A stretch of 34,481 nt of DNA from an uncultured Oscillospiraceae bacterium (GTDB lineage Bacteria > Bacillota > Clostridia > Oscillospirales > Acutalibacteraceae), in contig UQOE01000021.1 of assembly GCA_900542575.1 (NCBI GenBank), positions 1 through 34,481 on the forward strand, written 5' to 3'. Below, piece by piece: positions 21,710-29,370 of this stretch (its first letter is position 1; every line of letters begins with the position of its first letter). The translations under genes and the position numbers were made by a program. The notes under the pieces are model-generated. The model worked only from the letters and a program-made list of their open reading frames with translations. It was not told the origin of the DNA and did no database searches.

Positions 21710-22936
21710 ATGGCGGATTCCATCTTAGAGGTGCGAAACCTGACAAAACAGTATGAAACGAAATCCGGCAAAATAAACGCGGTAAAGGGGATCAATTTTT
21801 CCGTCGAGCGCGGCGAAATTTTTGGATTCCTCGGTGCCAACGGCGCGGGAAAGTCTACCACGATCAATATGGTGACGACGCAGCTGCAGCCGACAGCCGG
21901 TCAGATTATTTATGACGGCAAAGATCTCACGAACAATGTCGTCGAAATCCGGAAAAAAATCGGTGTTGTCGCGCAGCACAATAACCTGGAGCGCCGTCTG
22001 ACTGCAGAGGAAAATCTCTATTTCCACGGTAAGTATTTCGGTATGGATGACAAAACCATTCAGGAGCGCTCGGAAGATCTTCTGCAAAAATTCGGTCTCT
22101 GGGAACGCCGCAAAGACTATGTAAAGAGCTATTCCGGTGGTATGGCACAGCGCCTGAAGATTGCGCGGGCCATGCTCCACGATCCGGAAATCCTGTTTCT
22201 CGATGAGCCCACCACCGGGCTGGATCCGAACTACCGCAATATTCTCTGGGAGCAGATGCTCAAGATGAATCGGGAGGGGACGACCATTTTCCTGACCACC
22301 CATTATATGGAAGAGGTTGAAAACTTCTGCGCCCATGTCGCCATCATGAAACAGGGCGATATGCTGGCATACGGCACCGCGGTTCCTACTTCTATGGACT
22401 TCCACAACCTGCGCGAAATTGAAGATCGCCTTCTGGCACCGGTCTCCACGCGGACGGTCGCCTATGCGAAAATGTTCGTCGGAGTTCTGGAATCCCTGAT
22501 CGGCGGGCTGATCGTGCTGCCCATCTCACTCATCTTCATGGGCAGCAGCATTCACATTCATGTCGCCGGCGCCATGATTCCGGTTCTTATTCTCATTCTT
22601 CTCCTGACCGCCGCAGAGAGCGCCGCTCTCGGCCTGCTCGTGGGAACCATCATCAAACCCTCACAGATTGCGGCGATGTTCCCCGGCTTCCTGATGCCGG
22701 TCGTCTTCCTGGGCGCCATCTTCTACACCTGGAAGCAGCTGGCCCCGCTCCCGGTCATGCAGGTCATTACCCTGCTCGATCCACTGACCTGGATCAACGA
22801 AGCCATCCGTGCACTGATGACGCCTTCGACGCCGAGTCTCCCGCTCGCGGTCTCTGCCATCGGCATGGTGGTCTGGACTGCCGTCATGGGCCTCGTTGCT
22901 ATGAAGCGGTTCAACAAGATGGTCTATAACAAATAA
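21710..22936 (+). CDS. ABC ATPase fused in frame to a C-terminal half ABC-2 permease
   Basis: A 408-residue protein. Residues 1-225 are an ABC-2-type ATPase: Walker A GANGAGKST (42-50), Q-loop VVAQHN, signature SYSGGMAQR (140-148), Walker B ILFLDEP, H-loop TTHY. At about residue 226 the ATPase stops short of its usual C-terminal tail. After SMDFHNLREIEDRLLAPVS the sequence is the cytosolic loop and last four transmembrane helices of a DrrB/NodJ-type permease (about 255-405); the first two helices expected of such a permease are missing. The simplest explanation is a deletion between two formerly adjacent genes that kept the frame. It may still assemble as a dimer, or be defective. AAAGGAGA lies 8 nt before the ATG, under the CsoR/CstR-like operators. 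Confidence 0.82.
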   Translation: MADSILEVRNLTKQYETKSGKINAVKGINFSVERGEIFGFLGANGAGKSTTINMVTTQLQPTAGQIIYDGKDLTNNVVEIRKKIGVVAQHNNLERRLTAEENLYFHGKYFGMDDKTIQERSEDLLQKFGLWERRKDYVKSYSGGMAQRLKIARAMLHDPEILFLDEPTTGLDPNYRNILWEQMLKMNREGTTIFLTTHYMEEVENFCAHVAIMKQGDMLAYGTAVPTSMDFHNLREIEDRLLAPVSTRTVAYAKMFVGVLESLIGGLIVLPISLIFMGSSIHIHVAGAMIPVLILILLLTAAESAALGLLVGTIIKPSQIAAMFPGFLMPVVFLGAIFYTWKQLAPLPVMQVITLLDPLTWINEAIRALMTPSTPSLPLAVSAIGMVVWTAVMGLVAMKRFNKMVYNK

Positions 22937-22943
22937 TAAAGAA

Positions 22944-22990
22944 GCGCACTGCAGAGAAATGATTCCCTGCAGTGCGCGAATTCTTTTTTC
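22944..22990. terminator. bidirectional terminator after the ABC fusion gene
   Basis: A perfect 11-bp stem GCGCACTGCAG/CTGCAGTGCGC (22944-22954/22967-22977) is followed by GAATTCTTTTTT on the plus strand and a T-rich tract on the minus strand. Confidence 0.9.
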
Positions 22991-22992
22991 GT

Positions 22993-23238
22993 TCAGGTCC
23001 TTGTTTTGACTTTCTTGTAAATCCATAGAATGAGACAAGATACGATGGCCGCCACGATGGATCCGGTAATGATGCCGGAAGGCTTGTCCATGCCCATGGC
23101 GCCGAGGACGCCGGAGCCGATGGCCGAACCGATGAGGCCGAGCAGAAGGCTCTTCCACCAGGACAGATCTACTTTCATGATTTTTTCGGCGAGCCAGCCG
23201 GCGATGATGCCGACCAGGATGGTTGAGAAAAATCCCAT
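22993..23238 (-). CDS. GlsB/YeaQ/YmgE-family small membrane protein
   Basis: An 81-residue membrane protein with about three hydrophobic helices. It has the family's N-terminal ILVGIIAGWLAEKIMK and the glycine-rich LLGLIGSAIGSGVLGAMG in the middle, ending in a basic tail. Members are linked to envelope stress (for example GlsB with Asp23-type proteins), but no Asp23 gene is nearby. It is the last gene of a four-gene operon, 15 nt after the LUD gene. Confidence 0.88.
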   Translation of the reverse strand: MGFFSTILVGIIAGWLAEKIMKVDLSWWKSLLLGLIGSAIGSGVLGAMGMDKPSGIITGSIVAAIVSCLILWIYKKVKTRT

Positions 23239-23253
23239 AAAGCTTACTCCTTT

Positions 23254-23850
23254 TTAATAACCAAGTTCTTCATCGACAAACAGCACTTCCGCATCCATTC
23301 CCATGGGCGGGCGCTCCACGACGGTGACCACCCGGCAGATGCGTTCCGGGCTATTGCAATTATAACATTTGTCCCCACGGACTGCACAAGGCGTTTTCGC
23401 ACCTACGCGCTGTGCGTTCCTCGGACATGCGATATTTTTCGCCCGCGAATAGGCGGCGGCCAGATCCGGAGCAATCTTATTGCGTCCGACTACATAGATG
23501 CAGAGCGACGGCCCGAAAGCGGTCATGGATACGCGGTTGCCGGTGCCGTCGATGTTCAGAATCTCGCCGGTCTCCGCAACGGCGTTGGCGCTGCAGATAT
23601 AGACTTCGGCAGAGGAGGCGAGACGGCGTACCGCCGCGCTCGGAATGCGGTTGTGCCAGATGACCGTGTTGTTCTCCTGCAGGCGTTCATAGAGACCCAT
23701 CTCTTTCAGGGTCACACTGCCGCCGAACCCGATGGTGCGGTGCTGCAGCTTTTCGGCCAGGTAGTCCGAGGCCTCCTCTTTCGTCTCGAAAACTTTCGTG
23801 CTGAAACCGTGTTTCGTAAAGTTTTTTTGTACTTCTGTAAAGTCCGTCAT
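23254..23850 (-). CDS. LUD domain protein with C-terminal cysteine cluster
   Basis: A 198-residue LUD-domain (LutC-like, DUF162) protein. It shows IGFGGSVTLKEMGL, then a W-H-N-R-I segment, the ANAVAETGEILNIDGTGNRVS core and VVGRNKIAPD. LUD proteins act in lactate use and related oxidations. This stand-alone form has a C-terminal stretch with CPRNAQRVGAKTPC then CYNCNSPERIC, six Cys in total, which may bind a metal or Fe-S cluster. The start ATG overlaps the upstream stop (ATGA), so translation is coupled to the preceding membrane protein. No LutA or LutB partner is visible. Confidence 0.87.
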   Translation of the reverse strand: MTDFTEVQKNFTKHGFSTKVFETKEEASDYLAEKLQHRTIGFGGSVTLKEMGLYERLQENNTVIWHNRIPSAAVRRLASSAEVYICSANAVAETGEILNIDGTGNRVSMTAFGPSLCIYVVGRNKIAPDLAAAYSRAKNIACPRNAQRVGAKTPCAVRGDKCYNCNSPERICRVVTVVERPPMGMDAEVLFVDEELGY

Positions 23851-25040
23851 TTCTTCTCCTCCGGAAGATAGAAGAGCTTCCCGTCTTTTGCAATCAGCCG
23901 GATGGCCTCGTCATACGGATTCTTCTCGTCTGCTCTGGGGAGGTCTTTCGGCTCTGCGGTCTGCTCCTGAATCATATTGCGCGTGTTTTCATCCAGCTCG
24001 GTGTACTTTTGCCGGTCGTCAAAAAGACCGGGGACGAAATGCAGAGCTTCGTCGAAGCCGGAGCGGCGGCGACGGCCGTGTTCGGTGTCGATATCCAGTC
24101 GATCGAGCGCGTCGAAATGCCAGGCGCGGAGCTCGTTCCGCGCTTTGGCTGACTGCCTTGCATAGATGGGCAGCAGCGCGCCGCAGTGCTGCCGGGACAC
24201 GGTGCCGAGATTCAGCGTGTAGCGCAGATCGGCGATCTCGGTGAGAATGTTCAGAAGGGCTTCCTGGTAGAGCAGCCATTTTTCGGCCTCCGTCAGCTCT
24301 TTTTCGTAGGCGGAAAAGCCGAGGACCTCTTTCTTTGCGTATCCGGCGAGGGTCAGATTCGCCTGCCCGAGCAGTTTTGTGCACTCTTCCTCGAGTCCGT
24401 TCAGCTGGGACAGCTTCGACTGCCGCAGAGATTCGCTGCCCAGAATCTCCCCCTGGAAGTCGGTGTACTCCCGGATATGGGCCAGCAGCGAATAGACCCG
24501 ACTGCGGTATTCATTGTCCTGGAAATCGGTGATTTTCGAGATGCTGTCGCGGATGCCGTTCAGCGAATCATCAATTTTCTTCATTTCCACTGCACTCACC
24601 ACCATGAGGCTCAGGTTGACGGCCGACACCGCGCCGGTGGCGCTGAGAGCCAGGCCGACGGCGTCGTCGCCAAGTTGGACCAATTTCCCGGCCGCCGAGG
24701 AGGACGTTTTCTTCGCCGCTGTTTTCGCTGCCGTCTTTGAGGGGATTTTTACCTCCATCGCATCTCCGCCTTTGCGTATGGCCTTCTGCAGCCATTCGGT
24801 AACCTGCTGTGCATCGGGCAGGAGATTTAAGAGGAGGTCCCGGATGCCGGAATCCGGCAGTTCCACCATTTCCTCTTCGGGCGGAACCTCTTCTGCCGGG
24901 ACCCGCTCGATCTGCAGACTGGGCTCGTCCGTCGGTACGGGTTCCGGCTCAGGGGTTTTTGTTTTTTCTCTGCGCCGCAGGAGCAGTACCATGCATGCTG
25001 CTGCAAAGATAATGCAGAGAATGAGAATCACATATTTCAT
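23847..25040 (-). CDS. membrane-anchored helical protein of unknown function
   Basis: A 397-residue protein I do not recognise. One transmembrane helix (4-21) is followed by RRREK and a Pro/Glu-rich linker (about 27-60), a Lys/Ala/Ser stretch (about 96-118), a second, Gly/Ala/Ser-rich hydrophobic segment (127-152), and then long amphipathic helices with coiled-coil character (about 153-270). A hydrophobic segment leading straight into MKKIDDSLNGIRDSI is a layout seen in several membrane-active helical proteins, but this is only a resemblance. The C-terminal third contains an HGRRRRSG basic patch and an acidic tail. It is translationally coupled on both sides (TGATG upstream, ATGA downstream). 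Confidence 0.65.
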   Translation of the reverse strand: MKYVILILCIIFAAACMVLLLRRREKTKTPEPEPVPTDEPSLQIERVPAEEVPPEEEMVELPDSGIRDLLLNLLPDAQQVTEWLQKAIRKGGDAMEVKIPSKTAAKTAAKKTSSSAAGKLVQLGDDAVGLALSATGAVSAVNLSLMVVSAVEMKKIDDSLNGIRDSISKITDFQDNEYRSRVYSLLAHIREYTDFQGEILGSESLRQSKLSQLNGLEEECTKLLGQANLTLAGYAKKEVLGFSAYEKELTEAEKWLLYQEALLNILTEIADLRYTLNLGTVSRQHCGALLPIYARQSAKARNELRAWHFDALDRLDIDTEHGRRRRSGFDEALHFVPGLFDDRQKYTELDENTRNMIQEQTAEPKDLPRADEKNPYDEAIRLIAKDGKLFYLPEEKK

Positions 25041-25441
25041 CAGACGTCAAATTCCTCGATTAAATCCATCATCCCGCGGATTTCTGCATGGCCATTTTCC
25101 AGGTAGAACAGACCCATTTCCCAGCCGTTCTTATCGTACATTGCCATGGTCTGCGGAATTGCTTCACGTACCTTCTGAAGGAGGGCGTCGTCTTTTACAA
25201 TTTTGACAGTGCCGTCATAACGAAGGAATTTATTGTTGTTCACCGCCAGAATTTCCACCTTTGGATTAGCGGTCAGCTGTTGGAACACATTTTTGAACGT
25301 ACCGCAGCCGAAATAGAGCTTATCTCCATCCAGCAGATGAAGGCCGAATGGCCGGCCTTTGGGCTGATCTCCATCGGTCGTCAGGAAGCTGAAAACCTTT
25401 GCCTCATCCAAAAACTGATTGATTTTTTCTACGGTCGTCAT
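25040..25441 (-). CDS. pyridoxamine 5'-phosphate oxidase-like flavin-binding protein
   Basis: A 133-residue split-barrel flavoprotein-like protein of the PPOX family. It has FLTTDGDQPKGRPFG near the N-terminus, then DKLYFGCGTFKNVFQQL, NPKVEILA and the later strand RYDGTVKIV. Such small proteins bind FMN, F420 or heme; enzymatic function cannot be told from sequence. AAAGGAG lies about 9 nt before the ATG. It is first in an operon with the membrane protein, LUD and GlsB genes; its stop overlaps the next start (TGATG). Confidence 0.87.
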   Translation of the reverse strand: MTTVEKINQFLDEAKVFSFLTTDGDQPKGRPFGLHLLDGDKLYFGCGTFKNVFQQLTANPKVEILAVNNNKFLRYDGTVKIVKDDALLQKVREAIPQTMAMYDKNGWEMGLFYLENGHAEIRGMMDLIEEFDV

Positions 25442-25482
25442 TGTGAAATGCTCCTTTCATGCCGTGCTCTCTGTGTGGTTCC

Positions 25483-25511
25483 ATCATACAACCGGATGGA
25501 AAGACGGACAA
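25483..25511 (-). promoter_or_regulatory. promoter of the PPOX-membrane-LUD-GlsB operon
   Basis: On the minus strand TTGTCC (25511-25506) and TATGAT (25488-25483) are exactly 17 nt apart, about 40 nt before the first gene. Confidence 0.75.
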
Positions 25512-25602
25512 GTTTTTCGAGGATGAGCGGCTTTAGGGAGACGGGAAAATTTGTAGAGAGGCGGCAGATCACTGTGAGAACTCGCTCACAGATGCCGGAA
25601 TG

Positions 25603-25810
25603 CTGGACGGAAAGTCCCCAGGCACGAATTTGGTCCAAAGCTGCCTGAAAACCCTGGGGGAACTGCCCCGGCAGCAGGCAGCTTTTTATCATTCCTGGCA
25701 ATTTGTTATTCCAAATTTTCTGAAAATTATGCCAAATCTCATTATTTCAAATTTGGAATAACACTTTGAGTGAACTGTCGAAATAAATGGCTCTCCACGC
25801 GGCCGAATGA
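25603..25810. repeat. dispersed repeat, copy 2 (MITE-like)
   Basis: Second copy of the element at 21383-21577, in direct orientation. The 15-bp inverted repeat TGTTATTCCAAATTT/AAATTTGGAATAACA (25704-25718/25749-25763) is perfectly conserved, while its 30-nt loop and the left third differ. It lies between the promoter of the PPOX operon and the 3' end of the LRR gene. Confidence 0.85.
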
Positions 25811-25823
25811 CCGGTTTACAACT

Positions 25824-26303
25824 TTAAGATTTTCCGGTACTGAAGGCTTTCGGGCTGACCGCAACATCTGGGCCGTGCACGACTTCTTCGAGCTGATCGC
25901 AGCCGCTGAAGGCCCAGCCGTTAATTTTGCGCATTCCTTTTCCGCAGACGACTCTTTTCAGATTTTTGCAGTCTTTGAAGGCAAATGGTGGTATGGATAT
26001 CAGCTGATCCGGCAGAGTGATTTCTTCCAGCCCGCTGCGGCAAAAGGTGTATCCCCATAGGGATGTCAGGCTGGCGGGGAGATCAATGTGGTGGAGATTT
26101 TCGCAGCCGTCAAAGAGAAATTCGCCCAGATCGGTTACAGTATCCGGGATGCGAACGGATGTAATTTCTCCGTGACCCGCAAAGAGCTCGTCGAACAGAA
26201 TGGTTACATTCCGGTCTGGAATGACAACTTCCGCCTCATCGCCATGATACGATGTGATGCATTGGCTGCCGTCTTCCATCATTCTGGAATAAAATTTCTG
26301 CAT
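25824..26303 (-). CDS. small BspA-type leucine-rich repeat protein
   Basis: A 159-residue protein with BspA-type (LRR_5) repeats. The repeats follow the pattern SVRIPDTVTDLGEFLFDGCENL, HIDLPASLTSLWGYTFCRSGL, EITLPDQLISIPPFAFKDC and a degenerate fourth. There is no signal peptide or anchor, unlike the large surface BspA proteins, so it may be cytosolic or a remnant of a larger gene. AGAGGAA lies upstream of the ATG. It follows the ACT-domain gene by 56 nt; its 3' end abuts repeat copy 2 and it lacks a clear terminator. Confidence 0.8.
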   Translation of the reverse strand: MQKFYSRMMEDGSQCITSYHGDEAEVVIPDRNVTILFDELFAGHGEITSVRIPDTVTDLGEFLFDGCENLHHIDLPASLTSLWGYTFCRSGLEEITLPDQLISIPPFAFKDCKNLKRVVCGKGMRKINGWAFSGCDQLEEVVHGPDVAVSPKAFSTGKS

Positions 26304-26359
26304 TTCTCTTGTTCCTCTCTGTCATTTTGAAATATTTTGCTGATACAGGGAAGGGCAGC

Positions 26360-26740
26360 TTAGATGGGTTTTATCTGGTATCCCGCCTGCTGTAATACCT
26401 GCAGTGCCTGCTGAAACTGCGCCTGCCGTGTCAGAATGTAATCGGTGTTATAGGTGGAAATGGCAAAAATACCGATCTTGTTTTCGGCCAGAATATTGCT
26501 GATTTTGGCAAGGATGCCAATCAGGGAAAAATCCAGCGTGCCCTGAATGCGAAAAGCGCGCCAACCGTCGTCTCGGTGGATGGTGTTTGGCGGGACATCT
26601 GTTGTGCGGCATACGAGAGAATGTTCCTCGTCCGTCTTTTCGGCGAAGCAGAAGGGGGTCTCCAGATTAACCTGGGAGAAGTCCTCTGTCTGGCACACCG
26701 AAAAAGTATAGGGCAGAGGATTAACAGTTAAATATTCCAT
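26360..26740 (-). CDS. ACT-domain protein
   Basis: A 126-residue protein with a C-terminal ACT-type domain: FRIQGTLDFSLIGILAKISNILAENKIGIFAISTYNTDYIL is the classic first strand-helix-second strand of the fold. The N-terminal 60 residues resemble the CASTOR/ZMR1-like two-domain ACT layout, which is tentative. It would bind a small ligand, often an amino acid. ATG 26740 is preceded by GGAAGAG; a TTG at 26782 is possible but lacks a site and overlaps the preceding gene. It lies 31 nt after the GNAT gene. Confidence 0.8.
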   Translation of the reverse strand: MEYLTVNPLPYTFSVCQTEDFSQVNLETPFCFAEKTDEEHSLVCRTTDVPPNTIHRDDGWRAFRIQGTLDFSLIGILAKISNILAENKIGIFAISTYNTDYILTRQAQFQQALQVLQQAGYQIKPI

Positions 26741-26771
26741 AGGCAGAGTCTCTTCCCAAGTACATGGATGA

Positions 26772-27311
26772 TTAATTACCAATATATTTTTCTAACAGTA
26801 CCAATTGGACATCTGGAATTCCATTGAACGGTGTTGGAACGATCCCAACTTCGGAATAACCATGTTTTCGATACATTGCACGCGCTGCCATGTTTTTCTC
26901 GTTTGTGTCAATTCGAAGTTCCGAACATCCATGTTCTGTCGCATAGGTTTCATAAAAAGCAAGAAAGTTTCTACCATACCCCTTCCCGGCGCTTGACGGG
27001 GAAATCACGAGCGTGTGCAATACGCAGACTTGATTGTCTGGGACATCATATTTCCAATGGCCAAGGGAATATGCATCCATTTGTATGCGGTTTATAATGC
27101 CGCTGCCGTATATTTTGCCATGATCTTCAAGAACGAATAAATCATCACGCTGCAATGCTGCCTCTGCCGTGGCCTGTACCGGGTAGATCCCCCGGATCCA
27201 GCCGATCTGCTGTTTGTTTTCTTCTTCCGCCGTGTGAATCTCATCATATATTTCGGCTACGGAATAAAGATCCTCTATCGTTGCTTTTCGAATTTTCATT
27301 ATTGTTTCCAT
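26772..27311 (-). CDS. GNAT-family N-acetyltransferase
   Basis: A 179-residue GNAT acetyltransferase. Motif A is VCVLHTLVISPSSAGKGYGRNFLAFYE (the acetyl-CoA-binding Q/R-x2-G-x-G/A seen as GKGYGR), followed by ELRIDTNEKNMAARAMYRKHGYSEVG (motif B). The acceptor is unknown. Starts at ATG 27311 or ATG 27299 are both possible; the second gives the family-typical MKIRKATIEDL. It is followed by the ACT-domain gene and probably shares a transcript with it. The upstream region holds the GGTACC cluster. Confidence 0.88.
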   Translation of the reverse strand: METIMKIRKATIEDLYSVAEIYDEIHTAEEENKQQIGWIRGIYPVQATAEAALQRDDLFVLEDHGKIYGSGIINRIQMDAYSLGHWKYDVPDNQVCVLHTLVISPSSAGKGYGRNFLAFYETYATEHGCSELRIDTNEKNMAARAMYRKHGYSEVGIVPTPFNGIPDVQLVLLEKYIGN

Positions 27312-27339
27312 TCTGTTCCATGTGCGTGCGGGCCGCTCT

Positions 27340-27500
27340 GGTACCTGATTCCGTTTTCTCGCAATTTAGGCCCGAATTTTGAGGCGTTTGCCGGTACCTG
27401 ATTACCATATTGGGGAGGTCGGTACCGAAAAATCAATCATTATCTGTGTTTTGATTGAAAATCGTGGTACCGAGTCACTCTATAAAGCTGTATCGGTACT
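27340..27500. repeat. cluster of GGTACC elements
   Basis: Four perfect GGTACC hexamers (27340, 27393, 27421, 27466) and one GGTACT (27495) lie within 161 bp. Two pairs delimit units of 34 nt (27393-27426) and 35 nt (27466-27500); the latter has the 7-bp inverted ends TCGGTAC/GTACCGA when its flanks are counted. An extra AATCAATCA...TTGATTG dyad lies between (27431-27456). The region separates the 3' end of the rRNA methyltransferase gene from the GNAT gene. Confidence 0.7.
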
Positions 27501-28680
27501 ATTCTGCCTGGCCTGTCAGCAGAACCACCGTCTCCACATGCTCCGTATACGGGAACATATCAACGGGCTGAATCCGGCGGACTTCGTAGCTGTGTTTCGT
27601 CAGATATTTCAGATCGCGCGAGAGGGTCTCGGGATTGCAGGAGACATAGACCACTTTCGGCGGGCCGAGGCGGACCACCGAGCGCAGGAAGGTTTCGCTG
27701 CTGCCGGCCCGGGGCGGATCCATCAGAATGACGTCGACGGACTCGCCGGCGTCGGCCATGGCCTCCAGGAATTCCCCGGCATCGCCGCCGGCAAAGCGGA
27801 TATTTTCCACCTGGTTGCGTTTGGCGTTGGCAATGGCATCCCGCACCGCGTCTCGATTCAGCTCGACACCAATGACCTGTTTCGCATGGTCAGACGCAAT
27901 AATGCCGATGGTGCCGGTGCCGCAGTAGGAGTCAAATACGGTTTCTTCTCCGGTGAGCCCCGCGAAGTCAATGGCAGTACGATACAGCTTTTCGCACTGG
28001 ACCGGGTTGATCTGGTAGAACGACTTCGCAGAGATGCGGAAGGTTTTTCCGCAGAGCTCGTCCTCAATGTACCCCGGTCCGTACAGGACGGTCTCCTGCC
28101 TGCCGAGCACCAGGTTTGTGTGGTACGGATTTACGTTCTGCAGGATGGTCGTAATTTCCGGGTGCTGTTCCAGCAGTGCCCGGATGAAGTTTTTCCGCGA
28201 GGGGAACATCGGCGTGCCGGAGACCAGAACCACCATGATCTGACCGGTGGAGAAGCCTCGCTTGACCAGAACGTGGCGGATGAATCCGCGATGCGTATCC
28301 TCGTCATAGGCGGTCATGTGAAAGCTCTGCATAAGGCGGCGGATATCGACAATGATCTCGTCTGCCTTTTTATCCTCGATCTGGCAGTCGTTGACGGGCA
28401 CAATCCGGTGGGAACCGGACTGGTATACCCCGGAGATGAGCTTCTTCCGCCGGGCGTCCCATGCGAAGGCGGCCTGCACCTTGTTGCGGTAGTGATGCGG
28501 GTTCTCCATCCCAAGAATGGGCTTCACTTTTCCGTAGCGGCCCAGCCAGCGGATCTCCTTCTTCTGCTTGAAGGCGAGCTGCTGCTCGTAGGTCATATTC
28601 TGCAGCTGACATCCGCCGCATTTTTTATAGAGAGGGCACTGGCCGGGAACGGCCGGTTTTTTTGTGCGTTTCTTACCCAT
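27499..28680 (-). CDS. 23S rRNA (uracil-C5)-methyltransferase, RlmD/RumA family
   Basis: A 393-residue TrmA/RlmC/RlmD-family enzyme that methylates C5 of a uracil in 23S rRNA with SAM. The 4Fe-4S ligands are Cys15, Cys21, Cys24 and Cys99. The catalytic domain has FYQINP, the SAM-binding FDSYCGTGTIGI, LMDPPRAG, and the nucleophile YVSCNPETLSRDL (Cys348). There is no N-terminal TRAM domain. Exact target (U1939 or U747) cannot be told. I chose ATG 28680 with AGGAG upstream; it overlaps the stop of the DUF3841-like gene by 8 nt. The longer frame has no support. Confidence 0.92.
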   Translation of the reverse strand: MGKKRTKKPAVPGQCPLYKKCGGCQLQNMTYEQQLAFKQKKEIRWLGRYGKVKPILGMENPHHYRNKVQAAFAWDARRKKLISGVYQSGSHRIVPVNDCQIEDKKADEIIVDIRRLMQSFHMTAYDEDTHRGFIRHVLVKRGFSTGQIMVVLVSGTPMFPSRKNFIRALLEQHPEITTILQNVNPYHTNLVLGRQETVLYGPGYIEDELCGKTFRISAKSFYQINPVQCEKLYRTAIDFAGLTGEETVFDSYCGTGTIGIIASDHAKQVIGVELNRDAVRDAIANAKRNQVENIRFAGGDAGEFLEAMADAGESVDVILMDPPRAGSSETFLRSVVRLGPPKVVYVSCNPETLSRDLKYLTKHSYEVRRIQPVDMFPYTEHVETVVLLTGQAE

Positions 28681-29242
28681 TGGGGTCTCCTTCTTTTGGA
28701 ATGATTTCGGCGGATACGATGAAATCTTTTCGTACTTCCCAGATCGTCGCCTGAATGAACTGGGAATGACCTGTCTCAAACACGTGCTCCCAGCTCTGCT
28801 CAATTTCAGCCCGCAGGGCATCGCCCTCCAGAGAGTCGATTTTTTCGTCGATCTCGTCCAGTTTCCCGGGGTCCGTTTCCGTAATCAGAAATCCGCCGTT
28901 TAAGACGACCTGCCAGGAGTCGAAGTCGGTGAGGCACACCTTCGATTCCGGAACTTCCAGGGTCAGCAGGACCTTGTCCTCGGTCCGCTTCAGGAAGGCG
29001 GCACTGTTGACATCCGGAGCCCGGTGCTGCCCTTTCCAGGTATGCCAGCACCAGACGGGATATTCCACGCCCGCCGGCGCCGGGCCGATCCGCTGTTCCA
29101 TCCGCGCCATCAGCCATTCGTATTTGCCGGAAAGCGAATCGGCCTTGCTCAGATTAAATGACAGGTCCTTTTTGCAGCGATACGTTCCCGATGCATCTAT
29201 CTCATCCAGAGCGGAGAGCGGCTGAAGAGTCCAGAGTTTCAT
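28673..29242 (-). CDS. DUF3841-like protein
   Basis: A 189-residue soluble protein resembling DUF3841: MKLWTLQPLSALDEIDASG at the start, then EWLMARMEQRIG, YPVWCWHTWKG in the middle and DFDSWQVVLNG. The C-terminal part is acidic and helical, ending IQATIWEVRKDFIVSAEIIPK. Function is unknown. GGAGGG lies 6 nt before the ATG. Its last codons contain the ribosome binding site and start of the rRNA methyltransferase gene, so the two are coupled. The family name is from memory of the pattern and is moderately sure. Confidence 0.75.
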   Translation of the reverse strand: MKLWTLQPLSALDEIDASGTYRCKKDLSFNLSKADSLSGKYEWLMARMEQRIGPAPAGVEYPVWCWHTWKGQHRAPDVNSAAFLKRTEDKVLLTLEVPESKVCLTDFDSWQVVLNGGFLITETDPGKLDEIDEKIDSLEGDALRAEIEQSWEHVFETGHSQFIQATIWEVRKDFIVSAEIIPKEGDPNG

Positions 29243-29287
29243 CGCATCCCTCCTTTTTTAGCAGTATACCATACTTCGCCTTTGCGG

Positions 29288-29317
29288 TTGACACCCCGGC
29301 CCGCCCCGCGCTACACT
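29288..29317 (+). promoter_or_regulatory. promoter of the aminotransferase-Crp/Fnr unit
   Basis: A perfect TTGACA (29288-29293) is 18 nt from TACACT (29312-29317). The leader contains short GGGC/GCCC repeats (29328-29340) of unclear use. Confidence 0.8.
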
Positions 29318-29370
29318 TTTCCCGAAAGGGCGGACGCCCGATAACGTCAGATTAGAGGAGCAGAATTGAC

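Noticed and set aside
25438..25701. 87-residue frame over the PPOX promoter and repeat copy 2
   Set aside because: Overlaps the promoter and the repeat; a similar reading appears at copy 1 only because the DNA is repeated; no ribosome binding site.
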